From: Bacteroidota bacterium
GTDB taxonomy: Bacteria; Bacteroidota; Bacteroidia; Cytophagales; Cytophagaceae
NCBI GenBank assembly: GCA_023458555.1
Contig: JAEWYS010000001.1
Location: forward strand, 434,001-498,000
DNA length: 64,000 bases
Direction of reading: 5' to 3'
Under the pieces are notes generated by a model. That model saw only the letters and a list, made by a program, of their open reading frames with translations. It did no database searches and was not told the DNA's origin. Made by a program: the position numbers and the translations under genes. This document shows positions 49,533 through 58,609 of this stretch, piece by piece (position 1 is the stretch's first letter; each line of letters begins with the position of its first letter).

Positions 49533-51467
49533 ATGCCGATAAACTCCGATAGCCTGACAGAGCTTGAAAAAACACTGGATCTTCTGAAAATAGAAATGGA
49601 AGAAGACCGGATGCTGTACCAGCGTAAAATGAAACTTATGAACCTTGCTCAGAAAAAAGAGGAAGGTTGGGCTTGGTATCCGCTTGTTATAAAAGATACC
49701 TATTACGGTATGGGAGACAGGCTGATTATTGAGCTTGAAAAATCATACGATTCGGAAGACCCTCATCATTTTCAGACAGGAAAAACAGTAACATTCTTTT
49801 CAAATTATGACCCTGCGGATCAAAATGAGATTGCAGGGGTTATTTCTGCTGTCGGACAGAAATTTATGAAAGTCGTTTTTTTTACAGACGATGTTCCGGA
49901 GTGGACTCATAAAGGAAAACTGGGAGTTGAGCTCATGTTTGATGAGACCAGCTACAAGGAAATGGATGCTGCTGTCAGAGAAGTCATAAGATCAAAAAAT
50001 AATCGTATTGCTGTTTTAAGGGAAATCTTACTGGGATATAAGTTGCCTTCGCAAGTTTCGGACTATGAGCCTGTGAATTTGCCGGAGCTGAATGAAACAC
50101 AGAATGAGGCAGTAAATTCTATTTTACAGGCAGCTGATGTGGCCATTATTCACGGGCCGCCCGGAACCGGAAAAACGACTACTCTGGTTGCTGCTATTCA
50201 GGAGGTAATTAAATCAGAAAGTCAGGTTCTTGTGACCGCAGCGAGTAATACAGCTGTTGATTTGCTGACGGAAAAGATCGCGGCTAAGGGCATCAGGGTA
50301 TTGCGTATAGGTAACCCGGCGCGGGTAAGTGAAGAACAGTTGAAGCACACAGTGGATGTTAAGGTTTCTTCCCACAAGGATTACAAAAGAATAAAAGAAC
50401 TGCGTAAATCAGCCAATGATTTAAGGAATATTGCCGGACGGTATAAACGCAATTTCGGAAGAGCAGAAAGAGAGCAGAGGAGGGTTATTTATCAGGAGGC
50501 CAGAAAGCTTTCCGAAGAAGCCGGAATGATTGAAAACTATATTGTTGAAGAGCTATTGGAAGAGGCGGAAGTAATTACCTGCACGCTTGTAGGGTCATCG
50601 AATCATCTGATTGCTGATCGTAATTACTCCTCTGTGTTTATTGATGAAGCTTCGCAGGCGTTGGAAACAGCCACCTGGATCCCGATTCTGAGAGCGGAGA
50701 GAGTCATATTTGCCGGTGATCATAAGCAGCTTCCGCCGACAGTCAAAAGTTATGAAGCATCCAAAGCAGGCTTGTCAGTAACACTTTTTGAAAAATGTAT
50801 TGAGCGTCAGCAGGTGGACGTAATGCTCAAAATTCAATATAGGATGCATGAGCTGATAATGGGATTTTCGAATCAGAAGTTTTATAGCGGTCAGCTGGTG
50901 GCCGATAAAGGTGTTCGCGACAGGGGGCTTGGAGATGTCAGGGTCAGCAATCTCTTCGAGCCTGTTAGTTTTATTGATACCGCGGGCTGCAGCTATCCTG
51001 AAGAAACTGAGCCGAAATCACAAAGCTTTTTTAATAAGGATGAGGCAGGTATACTGGTGAATTACCTGACAAGCTTACTTGATGTCTTACCAGATGATGA
51101 GGCTGCATATTCAGTAGGAATTATTTCACCGTATAAGGCCCAGGTGGAATATTTAAAGCTACTGACAGAAAAGTTGACATTTCCGGCAAATAAGGTTATA
51201 AAGATATCAGTTAATACCGTAGATGGATTTCAGGGGCAGGAAAGAGATATAATTCTGATTAGCCTGGTCCGGAGCAATGAATCCGGAGAAATCGGTTTTC
51301 TTTCAGATATCCGGAGAATGAATGTGGCATTGACCAGAGCGAAGAAAAAGCTGGTTGTAGTGGGAGATTCATCAACGCTGGGCAATAATTCTTTCTATGG
51401 GGATTTTTTTGCCTATATTGAGCACATTGGAGCATATCATAGTGCCTGGGAATATCTAAACTGGTAA
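49533..51467 (+). CDS. Superfamily 1 DNA/RNA helicase (IGHMBP2/Upf1-like)
   Basis: 644 residues. N-terminal beta-barrel-like region, then the RecA-like pair: Walker A IHGPPGTGKTTTL, motif II VFIDEASQ, motif III AGDHKQLPPT, and motifs V/VI VDGFQGQERDIILISLVRSN and RMNVALTRAKKKLVVVGD. Helicase of the Upf1-like/SF1B class, possibly in DNA repair or RNA processing. It is followed by the YfiH gene after 5 bp, so they may be co-transcribed. Confidence 0.93.
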   Translation: MPINSDSLTELEKTLDLLKIEMEEDRMLYQRKMKLMNLAQKKEEGWAWYPLVIKDTYYGMGDRLIIELEKSYDSEDPHHFQTGKTVTFFSNYDPADQNEIAGVISAVGQKFMKVVFFTDDVPEWTHKGKLGVELMFDETSYKEMDAAVREVIRSKNNRIAVLREILLGYKLPSQVSDYEPVNLPELNETQNEAVNSILQAADVAIIHGPPGTGKTTTLVAAIQEVIKSESQVLVTAASNTAVDLLTEKIAAKGIRVLRIGNPARVSEEQLKHTVDVKVSSHKDYKRIKELRKSANDLRNIAGRYKRNFGRAEREQRRVIYQEARKLSEEAGMIENYIVEELLEEAEVITCTLVGSSNHLIADRNYSSVFIDEASQALETATWIPILRAERVIFAGDHKQLPPTVKSYEASKAGLSVTLFEKCIERQQVDVMLKIQYRMHELIMGFSNQKFYSGQLVADKGVRDRGLGDVRVSNLFEPVSFIDTAGCSYPEETEPKSQSFFNKDEAGILVNYLTSLLDVLPDDEAAYSVGIISPYKAQVEYLKLLTEKLTFPANKVIKISVNTVDGFQGQERDIILISLVRSNESGEIGFLSDIRRMNVALTRAKKKLVVVGDSSTLGNNSFYGDFFAYIEHIGAYHSAWEYLNW

Positions 51468-51472
51468 TTTGT

Positions 51473-52261
51473 ATGATTGAAAAACAATATTCCGGGGGAT
51501 TGATTTTATACCATTTTGAAAAATTCAGTAAGTATAACCATATACGGCATTTTGTATCCGGCCGGCAAGGCGGGGTAAGCTCAGGAGAAAAGGCGGCATT
51601 AAACCTGAGCTTTTCAGTGAATGATCTTCCGGAAAATGTAGAGCGTAACCGTTTAATAATAGGAGAAGCCCTTGAAACCACCGGAATAGCATTTCCTGCC
51701 CAGGTTCATTCAAATCGGGTTCTGAAAGTAAATCAGGATAATTACTCATCGGTTTCTTCTGAAAATGCCGATGCACTTATTACACAGGAACCGGGATTAT
51801 GTATTGCAGTGATGGCTGCAGATTGTGTTCCAGTGCTTTTGTACGATCCGGTTCGGAAGGTAATTGCTGCAATCCATGCCGGATGGCGTGGCACTGTTTC
51901 CGGTATTGTAGCCAATGCATTAAATAGTTTCATGAATGATTATAATTCGCAACCAGATGATATTATTGCCGGGATCGGACCTTCAATCAGCCAGCCTAAT
52001 TACGAAGTTGGCGAAGAAGTGATCGAAGCAGTAAACAGATATTATGGCACCGGCGCCGGATTATTTAAAGAAAGCAGAAATCCAGGAAAAGCTTGTCTGA
52101 ATCTGTGGGAGGCAAACCGGAAACAGTTGCTGAACAGTGGTATTCCTGAGCAAAATATAGAGCTTGCCGGAATTTGTACGTATGCCAGTCCGGGCAAATT
52201 TTTTTCAGCCAGAAGATCTGCTCATTCCGGCAGATTCGCCGCCGGAATTATGATGCTGTAA
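51473..52261 (+). CDS. YfiH-family multicopper polyphenol oxidase/purine nucleoside phosphorylase-like protein
   Basis: 262 residues, laccase domain (LACC1/YfiH). His/Cys metal-ligand motifs: FPAQVHSNRVL, AVMAADCVPVLLYDP, AIHAGWRGTVSGIV, and the C-terminal ARRSAHSGRFA. Homologues act on adenosine/inosine or oxidise muropeptides (PgeF); activity here is inferred. Starts 5 bp after the helicase gene. Confidence 0.92.
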   Translation: MIEKQYSGGLILYHFEKFSKYNHIRHFVSGRQGGVSSGEKAALNLSFSVNDLPENVERNRLIIGEALETTGIAFPAQVHSNRVLKVNQDNYSSVSSENADALITQEPGLCIAVMAADCVPVLLYDPVRKVIAAIHAGWRGTVSGIVANALNSFMNDYNSQPDDIIAGIGPSISQPNYEVGEEVIEAVNRYYGTGAGLFKESRNPGKACLNLWEANRKQLLNSGIPEQNIELAGICTYASPGKFFSARRSAHSGRFAAGIMML

Positions 52262-52371
52262 AATTATTTTTTTATTTTAATAAATCGCTTCGGTTACAAC
52301 AGGATATCTTATTTTATTTAATTGGGGTATAGGCAGAACGATCCCGCAATTACTTGGTTAATATTTATATA

Positions 52372-53241
52372 ATGTCAGAAGAATCCAATGCATATAAATC
52401 TGGTGGCAGAATCTCTGCAGGAGGAGCTCCGCCGGTTGTAAAATATCTGGTAATTGCCAATGTTCTCGTATTTCTGGGACAGGAGATTCTTGCGGCGTAT
52501 TTTTCAATCTCGATTGGGGAATGGTTTGCTCTTTTTAATTTCAGATCCGATAAGTTTCAGATTTACCAATTGATTACCCATATGTTTCTGCATGCAGACA
52601 TAGTGCACATATTTTTTAATATGTTTATACTATGGATGTTTGGGTCAGCGCTTGAAACAGTCTGGAGTCGAAAAAGGTTTTTGTATTACTATTTTTTTAC
52701 CGGAATCGGAGCAGCGTTGCTGCATTTGCTAATCAGCTCATTTGCTCTGGGGCAGCTGGAGAAAAAGGTTGAGGAATATATGCAAAATCCCGGATTACAA
52801 AATTTTCAAAATTTTGTTTATGATGAAATCGGGGATCTTTCATCAGATAATGAAAGGCAGCAGCCATTTCTTCGGGGGATAAATCGTCTGATTCTGTCCT
52901 GGCAGAAAGAGCCGGGCAACAGTTATTATGATGAAGCATCGAAAAAAGTTGTGTCGGAATACTACCAGACAATGGTTGACAGGCCTTCGATCGGAGCTTC
53001 CGGAGCTGTATTTGGAATCCTGCTTGCATTCGGATTGCTGTTTCCCAATGTCCATATCTATATTTATTTTCTTTTCCCGCTAAAAGCCAAGTATTTTGTG
53101 GTAATATTGGGATTTATAGAGCTTTATCTCGGCCTTACTGATCAGTTCTCGAATGTGGCAAATTTCGCACATCTGGGCGGGATGCTTTTCGGCATTATTC
53201 TTTTAAAAATATGGGGAATCAAATCATTTAAAATCGAATAA
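52372..53241 (+). CDS. Rhomboid intramembrane serine protease (insertion type)
   Basis: 289 residues from the ATG at 52372 (TTG at 52354 also in frame). Six membrane helices; catalytic Ser210 in SIGASGAVFGI and His267 in NFAHLGGMLFG. A hydrophilic insertion of about 75 residues (EKKVEEYMQNPGLQNFQNFV to YYQTMVDRP) sits before the serine helix. It is followed two bases later by a small holin-like gene and then by a second rhomboid. Confidence 0.93.
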   Translation: MSEESNAYKSGGRISAGGAPPVVKYLVIANVLVFLGQEILAAYFSISIGEWFALFNFRSDKFQIYQLITHMFLHADIVHIFFNMFILWMFGSALETVWSRKRFLYYYFFTGIGAALLHLLISSFALGQLEKKVEEYMQNPGLQNFQNFVYDEIGDLSSDNERQQPFLRGINRLILSWQKEPGNSYYDEASKKVVSEYYQTMVDRPSIGASGAVFGILLAFGLLFPNVHIYIYFLFPLKAKYFVVILGFIELYLGLTDQFSNVANFAHLGGMLFGIILLKIWGIKSFKIE

Positions 53242-53243
53242 AT

Positions 53244-53594
53244 ATGCGTTTATTATTAAAACCTGTATTGCTGATAGCTGCAATTATTGCTACAACCTAT
53301 TTTATTCCGGAAATTCATGTCAAGGGCGTAGGTACAGCTGTCGGACTTGTTATTATCCTTGCTGTTCTCAACTGGTTTATAAAGCCGTTGCTTATTTTGC
53401 TCACTATTCCGATTACGATAATAACATTCGGGCTTTTTCTGCTGGTTATTAATACCGTAATTGTTTTGCTGGCTGACTGGATGCTTGAAGGCTTCTGGGT
53501 GGCTTCATTTAGCTGGGCTTTTGTTTTTTCTGTACTACTATCACTGTTCAATTATTTAATTGACCGTCTGCTGGAGGAGGATAAAACAAAATGA
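53244..53594 (+). CDS. Phage holin family 4/DUF360-like membrane protein
   Basis: 116 residues, four membrane helices (ILAVLNWFIKPLLILLTIPITIITFGLF is its hallmark). YvlD-like proteins of this family are not known to be phage holins and may modulate the envelope. Sits 2 bp after the first rhomboid; the next rhomboid begins 22 bp downstream of its stop. Confidence 0.88.
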   Translation: MRLLLKPVLLIAAIIATTYFIPEIHVKGVGTAVGLVIILAVLNWFIKPLLILLTIPITIITFGLFLLVINTVIVLLADWMLEGFWVASFSWAFVFSVLLSLFNYLIDRLLEEDKTK

Positions 53595-53616
53595 GATAAA
53601 TCCTTATTATTTAGCT

Positions 53617-54480
53617 ATGGAAGAGGAAGAAAAAAATAAAATTGCTGAAAGTGTCCTGTATCCTTTCCTTTTTGTTGCGTTATTGTGGTCTATAAAGCTT
53701 CTGGAGCATTTTTCAGAAGTTTCGTTAGCCAAACTTGGTATTTTGCCAAGAAGCATTCACGGAGTGTTGGGTGTTACCACAGCTCCGCTCATACATGGAG
53801 ATATCAGTCATCTTGTATCCAATACACTGCCATTGCTTATCCTTGGTATCATTATAATGTATTTTTACCGGACTACGGCATTGTCACTGTTTTCATGGAC
53901 TTATCTGCTGACTGGTATATTGGTCTGGGCTGTTGCAGATGGATCCGGGTACCATCTTGGGGCGAGTGGATTGATATATGGTCTGGTGAGCTTCCTGTTT
54001 TTTAGCGGACTTATCCGTAAGGATCGTCGCTCACTTGCTCTGGCGCTTCTGGTTACGTTTGTGTACGGAGGTATGGTATGGGGCGTATTGCCGATATACA
54101 AGGGGGTATCATGGGAATCACATTTGTTTGGGGGAATTATCGGAGCCTTTTGTGCCTGGTATTATAAAGACCTGGATCAGTCTGCCGAGGAAGTATATGA
54201 TTGGGAAGATGAGGCACCAGATGAAACATTATCAGTTACGGACACAGTTGAGATAGACTTAAAGCCTGATTCGTATAATCAGATGCCTTTGCCGGTATAT
54301 TATTCATATGTGGTAAAAAAGCGCAATGCCCCGCATGAATATCGATACAAGTCTGGCAGCAGACAGATCGTCTCTGTTTTTAATTATACCTGCTCACAAA
54401 ACAAGAAGGTAAACTGGTATGCGCTAAAACTAAACAATCCTCAGCAAACCACTGATACCGGAGAAAAGCCGGCCAGCTGA
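53617..54480 (+). CDS. Second rhomboid intramembrane serine protease with C-terminal tail
   Basis: 287 residues from the ATG at 53617. Catalytic Ser117 in LGASGLIYGLVS and His169 in SHLFGGIIGAF, in a six-helix arrangement. Beyond residue 190 an acidic, non-membrane tail (EEVYDWEDEAPDE) and a beta-like region (PLPVYYSYVVKKRN) follow. It ends exactly at the last base before the convergent helical-repeat gene. Confidence 0.92.
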   Translation: MEEEEKNKIAESVLYPFLFVALLWSIKLLEHFSEVSLAKLGILPRSIHGVLGVTTAPLIHGDISHLVSNTLPLLILGIIIMYFYRTTALSLFSWTYLLTGILVWAVADGSGYHLGASGLIYGLVSFLFFSGLIRKDRRSLALALLVTFVYGGMVWGVLPIYKGVSWESHLFGGIIGAFCAWYYKDLDQSAEEVYDWEDEAPDETLSVTDTVEIDLKPDSYNQMPLPVYYSYVVKKRNAPHEYRYKSGSRQIVSVFNYTCSQNKKVNWYALKLNNPQQTTDTGEKPAS

Positions 54481-56028
54481 TCATATAATTTTGTGCATAT
54501 TTTTAAATTTTTCCTGAATAATCGTTTGGACCGGCTTACGTGATATTTTACTTTCAAGCCAGCTTATAATATCAAAATAGACAAAAGCACGTTTTTCAAA
54601 CGGACTGTCTATAAGCGGAGTCAGCTGTTTTTTTAGATTGCTGAATTGCTCAGTCAACTCTTTTCCCCGCTGGTCGGAGAGGTTCTTTAAAAATGTAATA
54701 ATGTATTCCTGAAACAGATGAAGATCATCTTTCTTTAGCAGGAAACGATAAGTTGAAATAATATAGTACCGGATAACATCAAAATTTCCAAGTTCATAAT
54801 GGCAGATAAGATTCAGAATCCTGGCAAAGCAATGCAGGTCCTCCCGGATGTCAATGTTTTGGGAGTTAATGACCTTGTTTAGCCAGCGTATACATGAGTT
54901 GAAGCGAGCTGCCCCGAAGTACAGACAGGCAATTTTATATCGAAGAATCATTGTTGAGTGTGTATCCAGCAACAATTCAATTTTTTCAAGCTCTTCATTG
55001 TGAATCTCAATAAACCTGATTCCTTCGTCAAAGTCACCTTTCAGAAAGTAAAGATTGATCTTATGAATAAAGAAATACTTCTGAAGCCTGATGCGCAGGT
55101 TAAAATTGAGATTTGAACTGAAAAGATCTTTAGCCTTTTCCAGCTTAATTGTAGTATCCAGAAACTCCTGATATCGGAGAAGCTTGAACTCGGCATTGAG
55201 TACAGTATTCAAAGAGGTCAGATAAAGCTCCGGATGGCTTCTGATGAGTTCCGGTGACTGATCAAACTGATTCTCCAGTTTGCGGGCATACATATACCCG
55301 TTGTCAAAATCCTGTATAAAAAAGTAATAAGCAGAAAATAGCCGGTATAAATGCAGTTTTTCAGACGCAGAAAGCTGGTCTTCCTGATAAACGGGCAGAT
55401 TAGAATAAAAGTATTCCTTGACATTTACATAGCTTTTCTCGTCTCTGATAAAACCCAGCCTCCGGTAGTAGGAGTTAAGCTTTACAGCCAGATTAGAAAA
55501 CGTGTTGATATTATTGATGCGGTTGTTCAGATCACGTACTTCTTCAATCAGCGCGTCTGTGGTTCCTTCCGGTTCAACAGACTGCAGCAACATTTCTTTT
55601 TCAATTTTTAATATCTCCAGCTGTAGCTCCAGATTATTAATGTGCCGGGCCATTTTTCGGGCTTTTTTCAGACAGGTGGCAGCCAGTTGATATTGTCTGC
55701 GTTCCAGCAGCAGCTGACTGAAATCAATCTGTTCCCGGATTTTTATATCCGGCATCCGGTTAAGGTGATACTGACGAAGGCTCTGAAGGATCTTTTCGTG
55801 AAGATAGGCTTTCATATTGGAAATCTGCGAGGCCTTTATACCAGACACTTTATCCGGAATATTATCTTCACTGAAGTCTTTTTGCTGATTTACATAGTCA
55901 AAAAACCGAAGCATTTTTAAATCTTCCTGATTGCTGCTTTTGGCAAACATCACTTTAAAGTATCTTTTTTCGTTCTTGTCAAGTGATTTTATCAGTTCAT
56001 ACAGCTCTTTGGATTTGGTTCTTGACAT
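54481..56028 (-). CDS. Large alpha-helical-repeat protein, unknown function
   Basis: 515 residues, no signal peptide or membrane helices. The N-terminus (KELYELIKSLDKNEKRYFKVM) and the rest look like TPR/HEAT-like helical repeats (YQLAATCLKKARKMARHINN; YGFIRDE-like segments). Similar long proteins are common in Bacteroidota and uncharacterised. Divergent from ilvB with an AT-rich palindrome region between them. Confidence 0.7.
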   Translation of the reverse strand: MSRTKSKELYELIKSLDKNEKRYFKVMFAKSSNQEDLKMLRFFDYVNQQKDFSEDNIPDKVSGIKASQISNMKAYLHEKILQSLRQYHLNRMPDIKIREQIDFSQLLLERRQYQLAATCLKKARKMARHINNLELQLEILKIEKEMLLQSVEPEGTTDALIEEVRDLNNRINNINTFSNLAVKLNSYYRRLGFIRDEKSYVNVKEYFYSNLPVYQEDQLSASEKLHLYRLFSAYYFFIQDFDNGYMYARKLENQFDQSPELIRSHPELYLTSLNTVLNAEFKLLRYQEFLDTTIKLEKAKDLFSSNLNFNLRIRLQKYFFIHKINLYFLKGDFDEGIRFIEIHNEELEKIELLLDTHSTMILRYKIACLYFGAARFNSCIRWLNKVINSQNIDIREDLHCFARILNLICHYELGNFDVIRYYIISTYRFLLKKDDLHLFQEYIITFLKNLSDQRGKELTEQFSNLKKQLTPLIDSPFEKRAFVYFDIISWLESKISRKPVQTIIQEKFKNMHKII

Positions 56029-56094
56029 TGTAATTAATTTTGATTTAATTGATTAATTATTAATATTTTAATATTTTTTTGTTACTATATGAAA

Positions 56095-56136
56095 TTGTAA
56101 TTTACAAAAAATTACAAAATGCTTTGTAAAATGTAA
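56095..56136. promoter_or_regulatory. Cluster of TTACAA/TTGTAA palindromes upstream of ilvB
   Basis: TTGTAATTTACAA at 56095-56107 is a perfect dyad, and TTACAAA at 56112-56118 mirrors TTTGTAA at 56123-56129; outer ATTACA/TGTAAT arms overlap this. Half-sites equal those of the XRE array near 6.8 kb. May be operator sites or just AT-rich palindromes. Confidence 0.4.
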
Positions 56137-56272
56137 TAATTTTATATTTAACTTATTGATTTATAATAATATAATTAATTTTTTGTTCTTCTTGAAACCG
56201 TACAAATATAAAAAATAAATCCCATTTGTTCTTTTATTTGCTGCATCTTGCACAGACTAAAGTTTTTACAAC

Positions 56273-57991
56273 ATGGAAGTTCGAAGAAAAAATGGTGCGG
56301 AAATATTGGTCGATTACCTGGAGAAAGAGGGTGTAGAGTATATATTCGGATACTCTGGCGGGGCAGCTTTGCCAATATTTGATGCGTTGTATCATTCGAA
56401 TATAAAGCTGATAATGTCCCGCCATGAGCAGGGGGCAACACATATGGCAGACGGATATGCCCGTGTAACCGGAAAACCCGGAGTAGTTTTGGTTACCAGC
56501 GGTCCGGGAGCGACCAATACAATTACCGGTATCATGACAGCTCAAATGGACTCTGTACCTATGATTGTGCTGACAGGACAGACTAATACCAATCTTCTTG
56601 GCATGGATGCATTTCAGGAGGCAGATGTTTTTGGGATATCCATTCCGGTTGTAAAGCATAACTACCTTGTCAGAAATACGGGGGATATTCCCAGGATTGT
56701 AAAAGAAGCTTTTATGATTGCAGGTTCCGGCAGGCCCGGACCTGTACTGATTGATTTGCCCAAGGATGTTACTTCCGCAATATATCAGGAGGAAGCACAA
56801 GAGCGGGCAGAAATAAACCTTCCCGGCTATAAAGTCCCGGGTAAGCCAGATGCAGGCCATGTTAAACAGCTTGCGTTTTATCTGAATAAAGCCGAAAAAC
56901 CGCTTATAATAGCCGGCCACGGAGCCCTTATTGCCGGCGCTATGGCTGAGGTTATGGAGCTTGCTGAGCGATTGCAGGCACCTGTAACCACAACCTTGCT
57001 TGGAAAAGGAGCGTTTCCTGAAACTCACGAGCTTGCGCTTGGCATGCTGGGCATGTATGGAACAGCGTATGCCAACAAAGCGCTTCTGGATTGTGACCTT
57101 GTTATGTCAATTGGCTGTCGGTGGGATGACAGAATTAACGGGAATCCCGGTAAATTCTGTCCAAATGCCAAAAAGCTGCATATTGATATTGATCCTGCCG
57201 AGATCGGTAAGATAGTAAAACCAGATGCCCATGTCATCGGAGATGCCAAAATAGTGTTAAAACAGCTTTTGCCGCTTATTGAAGATCAGAGAGAAAGAAA
57301 ATGGCTGGATAAGCTTGATTCATATAAAAAGGATTTTCCGCTGGAATATCCCAAAACAGATGAATTAAGAGCTCAGCAGGTCATTGAGGAGGCGTACAAA
57401 ATTACCGGTGGTAAAGCAATTGTAAGTACGGACGTTGGCCAGCATCAAATGTGGGCTGCCCAGTTTTTCAGGACAAATCAACCGGATACCTGGTTGTCTT
57501 CCGGTGGAGCTGGCACGATGGGATTTGGTTTTCCTGCAGCTATCGGGGCCCAGCTTGCCCGAAAAAATGATCTGGTGATTGCGATTGTCGGAGACGGGGG
57601 ATTTCAGATGACTCTGGCTGAGCTGTCAACTATACTGATTCACAACCTTGCAGTGAAGATACTGGTTATAGATAATAAGTATCTGGGAATGGTAAGACAA
57701 TGGCAGGAGTTCTTTTTGGAAAGCCGCTATTCAGGTGTGGATATGGTAGGGAATCCGGATTTTGTTAAACTGGCTGAAGCCTATGGAGTCAAGGGCTTTC
57801 ATATTGATCATCCCGGGAAGCTCACCCGGGTTTTAACAGAGGCATTTGCTTATCCCGGCCCCTGTTTAATTCACGCTGAAGTAATCAAAGAAGATAATCT
57901 TTTCCCAATGATTCCGGCAGGTAAGACTGCGGAAGATATGATTCTGGGACCACCGGAAGGAAAAATGGAAATGCCGGAAGGGAGCACCTGA
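56273..57991 (+). CDS. ilvB: Acetolactate synthase, catalytic subunit
   Basis: 572 residues. ThDP-dependent, first step of branched-chain amino acid synthesis: condenses two pyruvates or pyruvate with 2-ketobutyrate. Motifs: VEYIFGYSGGAALPIFDAL, TSGPGATNTITGIMTAQMDSVP, ThDP/Mg binding VGDGGFQMTLAELSTILIHNLAVKILVIDN. Full length, so likely active. Pair with ilvN 30 bp downstream. Confidence 0.96.
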   Translation: MEVRRKNGAEILVDYLEKEGVEYIFGYSGGAALPIFDALYHSNIKLIMSRHEQGATHMADGYARVTGKPGVVLVTSGPGATNTITGIMTAQMDSVPMIVLTGQTNTNLLGMDAFQEADVFGISIPVVKHNYLVRNTGDIPRIVKEAFMIAGSGRPGPVLIDLPKDVTSAIYQEEAQERAEINLPGYKVPGKPDAGHVKQLAFYLNKAEKPLIIAGHGALIAGAMAEVMELAERLQAPVTTTLLGKGAFPETHELALGMLGMYGTAYANKALLDCDLVMSIGCRWDDRINGNPGKFCPNAKKLHIDIDPAEIGKIVKPDAHVIGDAKIVLKQLLPLIEDQRERKWLDKLDSYKKDFPLEYPKTDELRAQQVIEEAYKITGGKAIVSTDVGQHQMWAAQFFRTNQPDTWLSSGGAGTMGFGFPAAIGAQLARKNDLVIAIVGDGGFQMTLAELSTILIHNLAVKILVIDNKYLGMVRQWQEFFLESRYSGVDMVGNPDFVKLAEAYGVKGFHIDHPGKLTRVLTEAFAYPGPCLIHAEVIKEDNLFPMIPAGKTAEDMILGPPEGKMEMPEGST

Positions 57992-58021
57992 TAAATTATT
58001 GTACGCTAAAATTGGTATAAA

Positions 58022-58291
58022 ATGAAAAAAGTATTTTGTGTAAACATTACCTTTAACAGCCTGGATGGTCTGGTTGCCAGAGTGGCATTGGCCCTTGAGC
58101 GTAGAGGATATTCCATTAATGCTATAAAAATAGAAACTTCTCAGGATCGTTATTCGGAAATGCTGCTTACCATGACAGGGCAGGAAGAGCGATTTGAGCA
58201 GGTTTGCCGGCAATTGCAGAAGCTTATCGATGTAATCGCAGTGGAGATTGTTGAAAATAAGGAAGTTCCGGTTTCCGCTTTTGCAGCATAA
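58022..58291 (+). CDS. ilvN: Acetolactate synthase small (ACT) subunit
   Basis: 89 residues, a single ACT domain (FNSLDGLVARVALALERRGYSINAI; LQKLIDVIAVEIVENKEV). Regulatory subunit giving valine feedback, shorter than typical IlvH (about 160), similar to the Bacteroidota IlvN length. ilvC, ilvD and leu genes are not nearby. Confidence 0.9.
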   Translation: MKKVFCVNITFNSLDGLVARVALALERRGYSINAIKIETSQDRYSEMLLTMTGQEERFEQVCRQLQKLIDVIAVEIVENKEVPVSAFAA

Positions 58292-58609
58292 TTCCAAATA
58301 AAATTATCCCCAATCATTCTGTTATTGAAAAGCTTACATTTTTAATAACAGAATGATTGTTTTTTAATCTTGTCGCTTTTCTTGTCTGCCTGACGATCGT
58401 ATTTGACTATCTCATCTAAATTCTGCCTTTCTGATCAACAAATTCTGTTGTATGGTTGGGGAGATATATAAAATATAGGAAATTTGTTTGTTTAAACACC
58501 ATTGATATTCTCTGATCAGTTTGAAGTGAAAAGAGTTGTTATGTGTTTCAGATTCATTGCAAAATAAATTCTTTGCTTTTAAGTTAATATTACATAGGGA
58601 CTGATTAGT
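58292..58609. other. Intergenic region with terminator, otherwise no gene
   Basis: Apart from the hairpin at 58311-58365 nothing coding is seen. AT-rich DNA before the ATG at 58610 could hold the promoter for the kinase-like gene; no clean TTG/TAnnTTTG pair was found. Confidence 0.4.
58311..58365 (+). terminator. Terminator of ilvB-ilvN
   Basis: A 16-bp perfect stem, 58311-58326 with 58344-58359, 17-nt loop, followed by a T run. Ends the ilvB-ilvN unit. Confidence 0.85.

Noticed and set aside
53244..53594. Prophage signature from the holin-family protein
   Set aside because: YvlD/DUF360-like proteins are ordinary chromosomal membrane proteins; no other phage gene is near.
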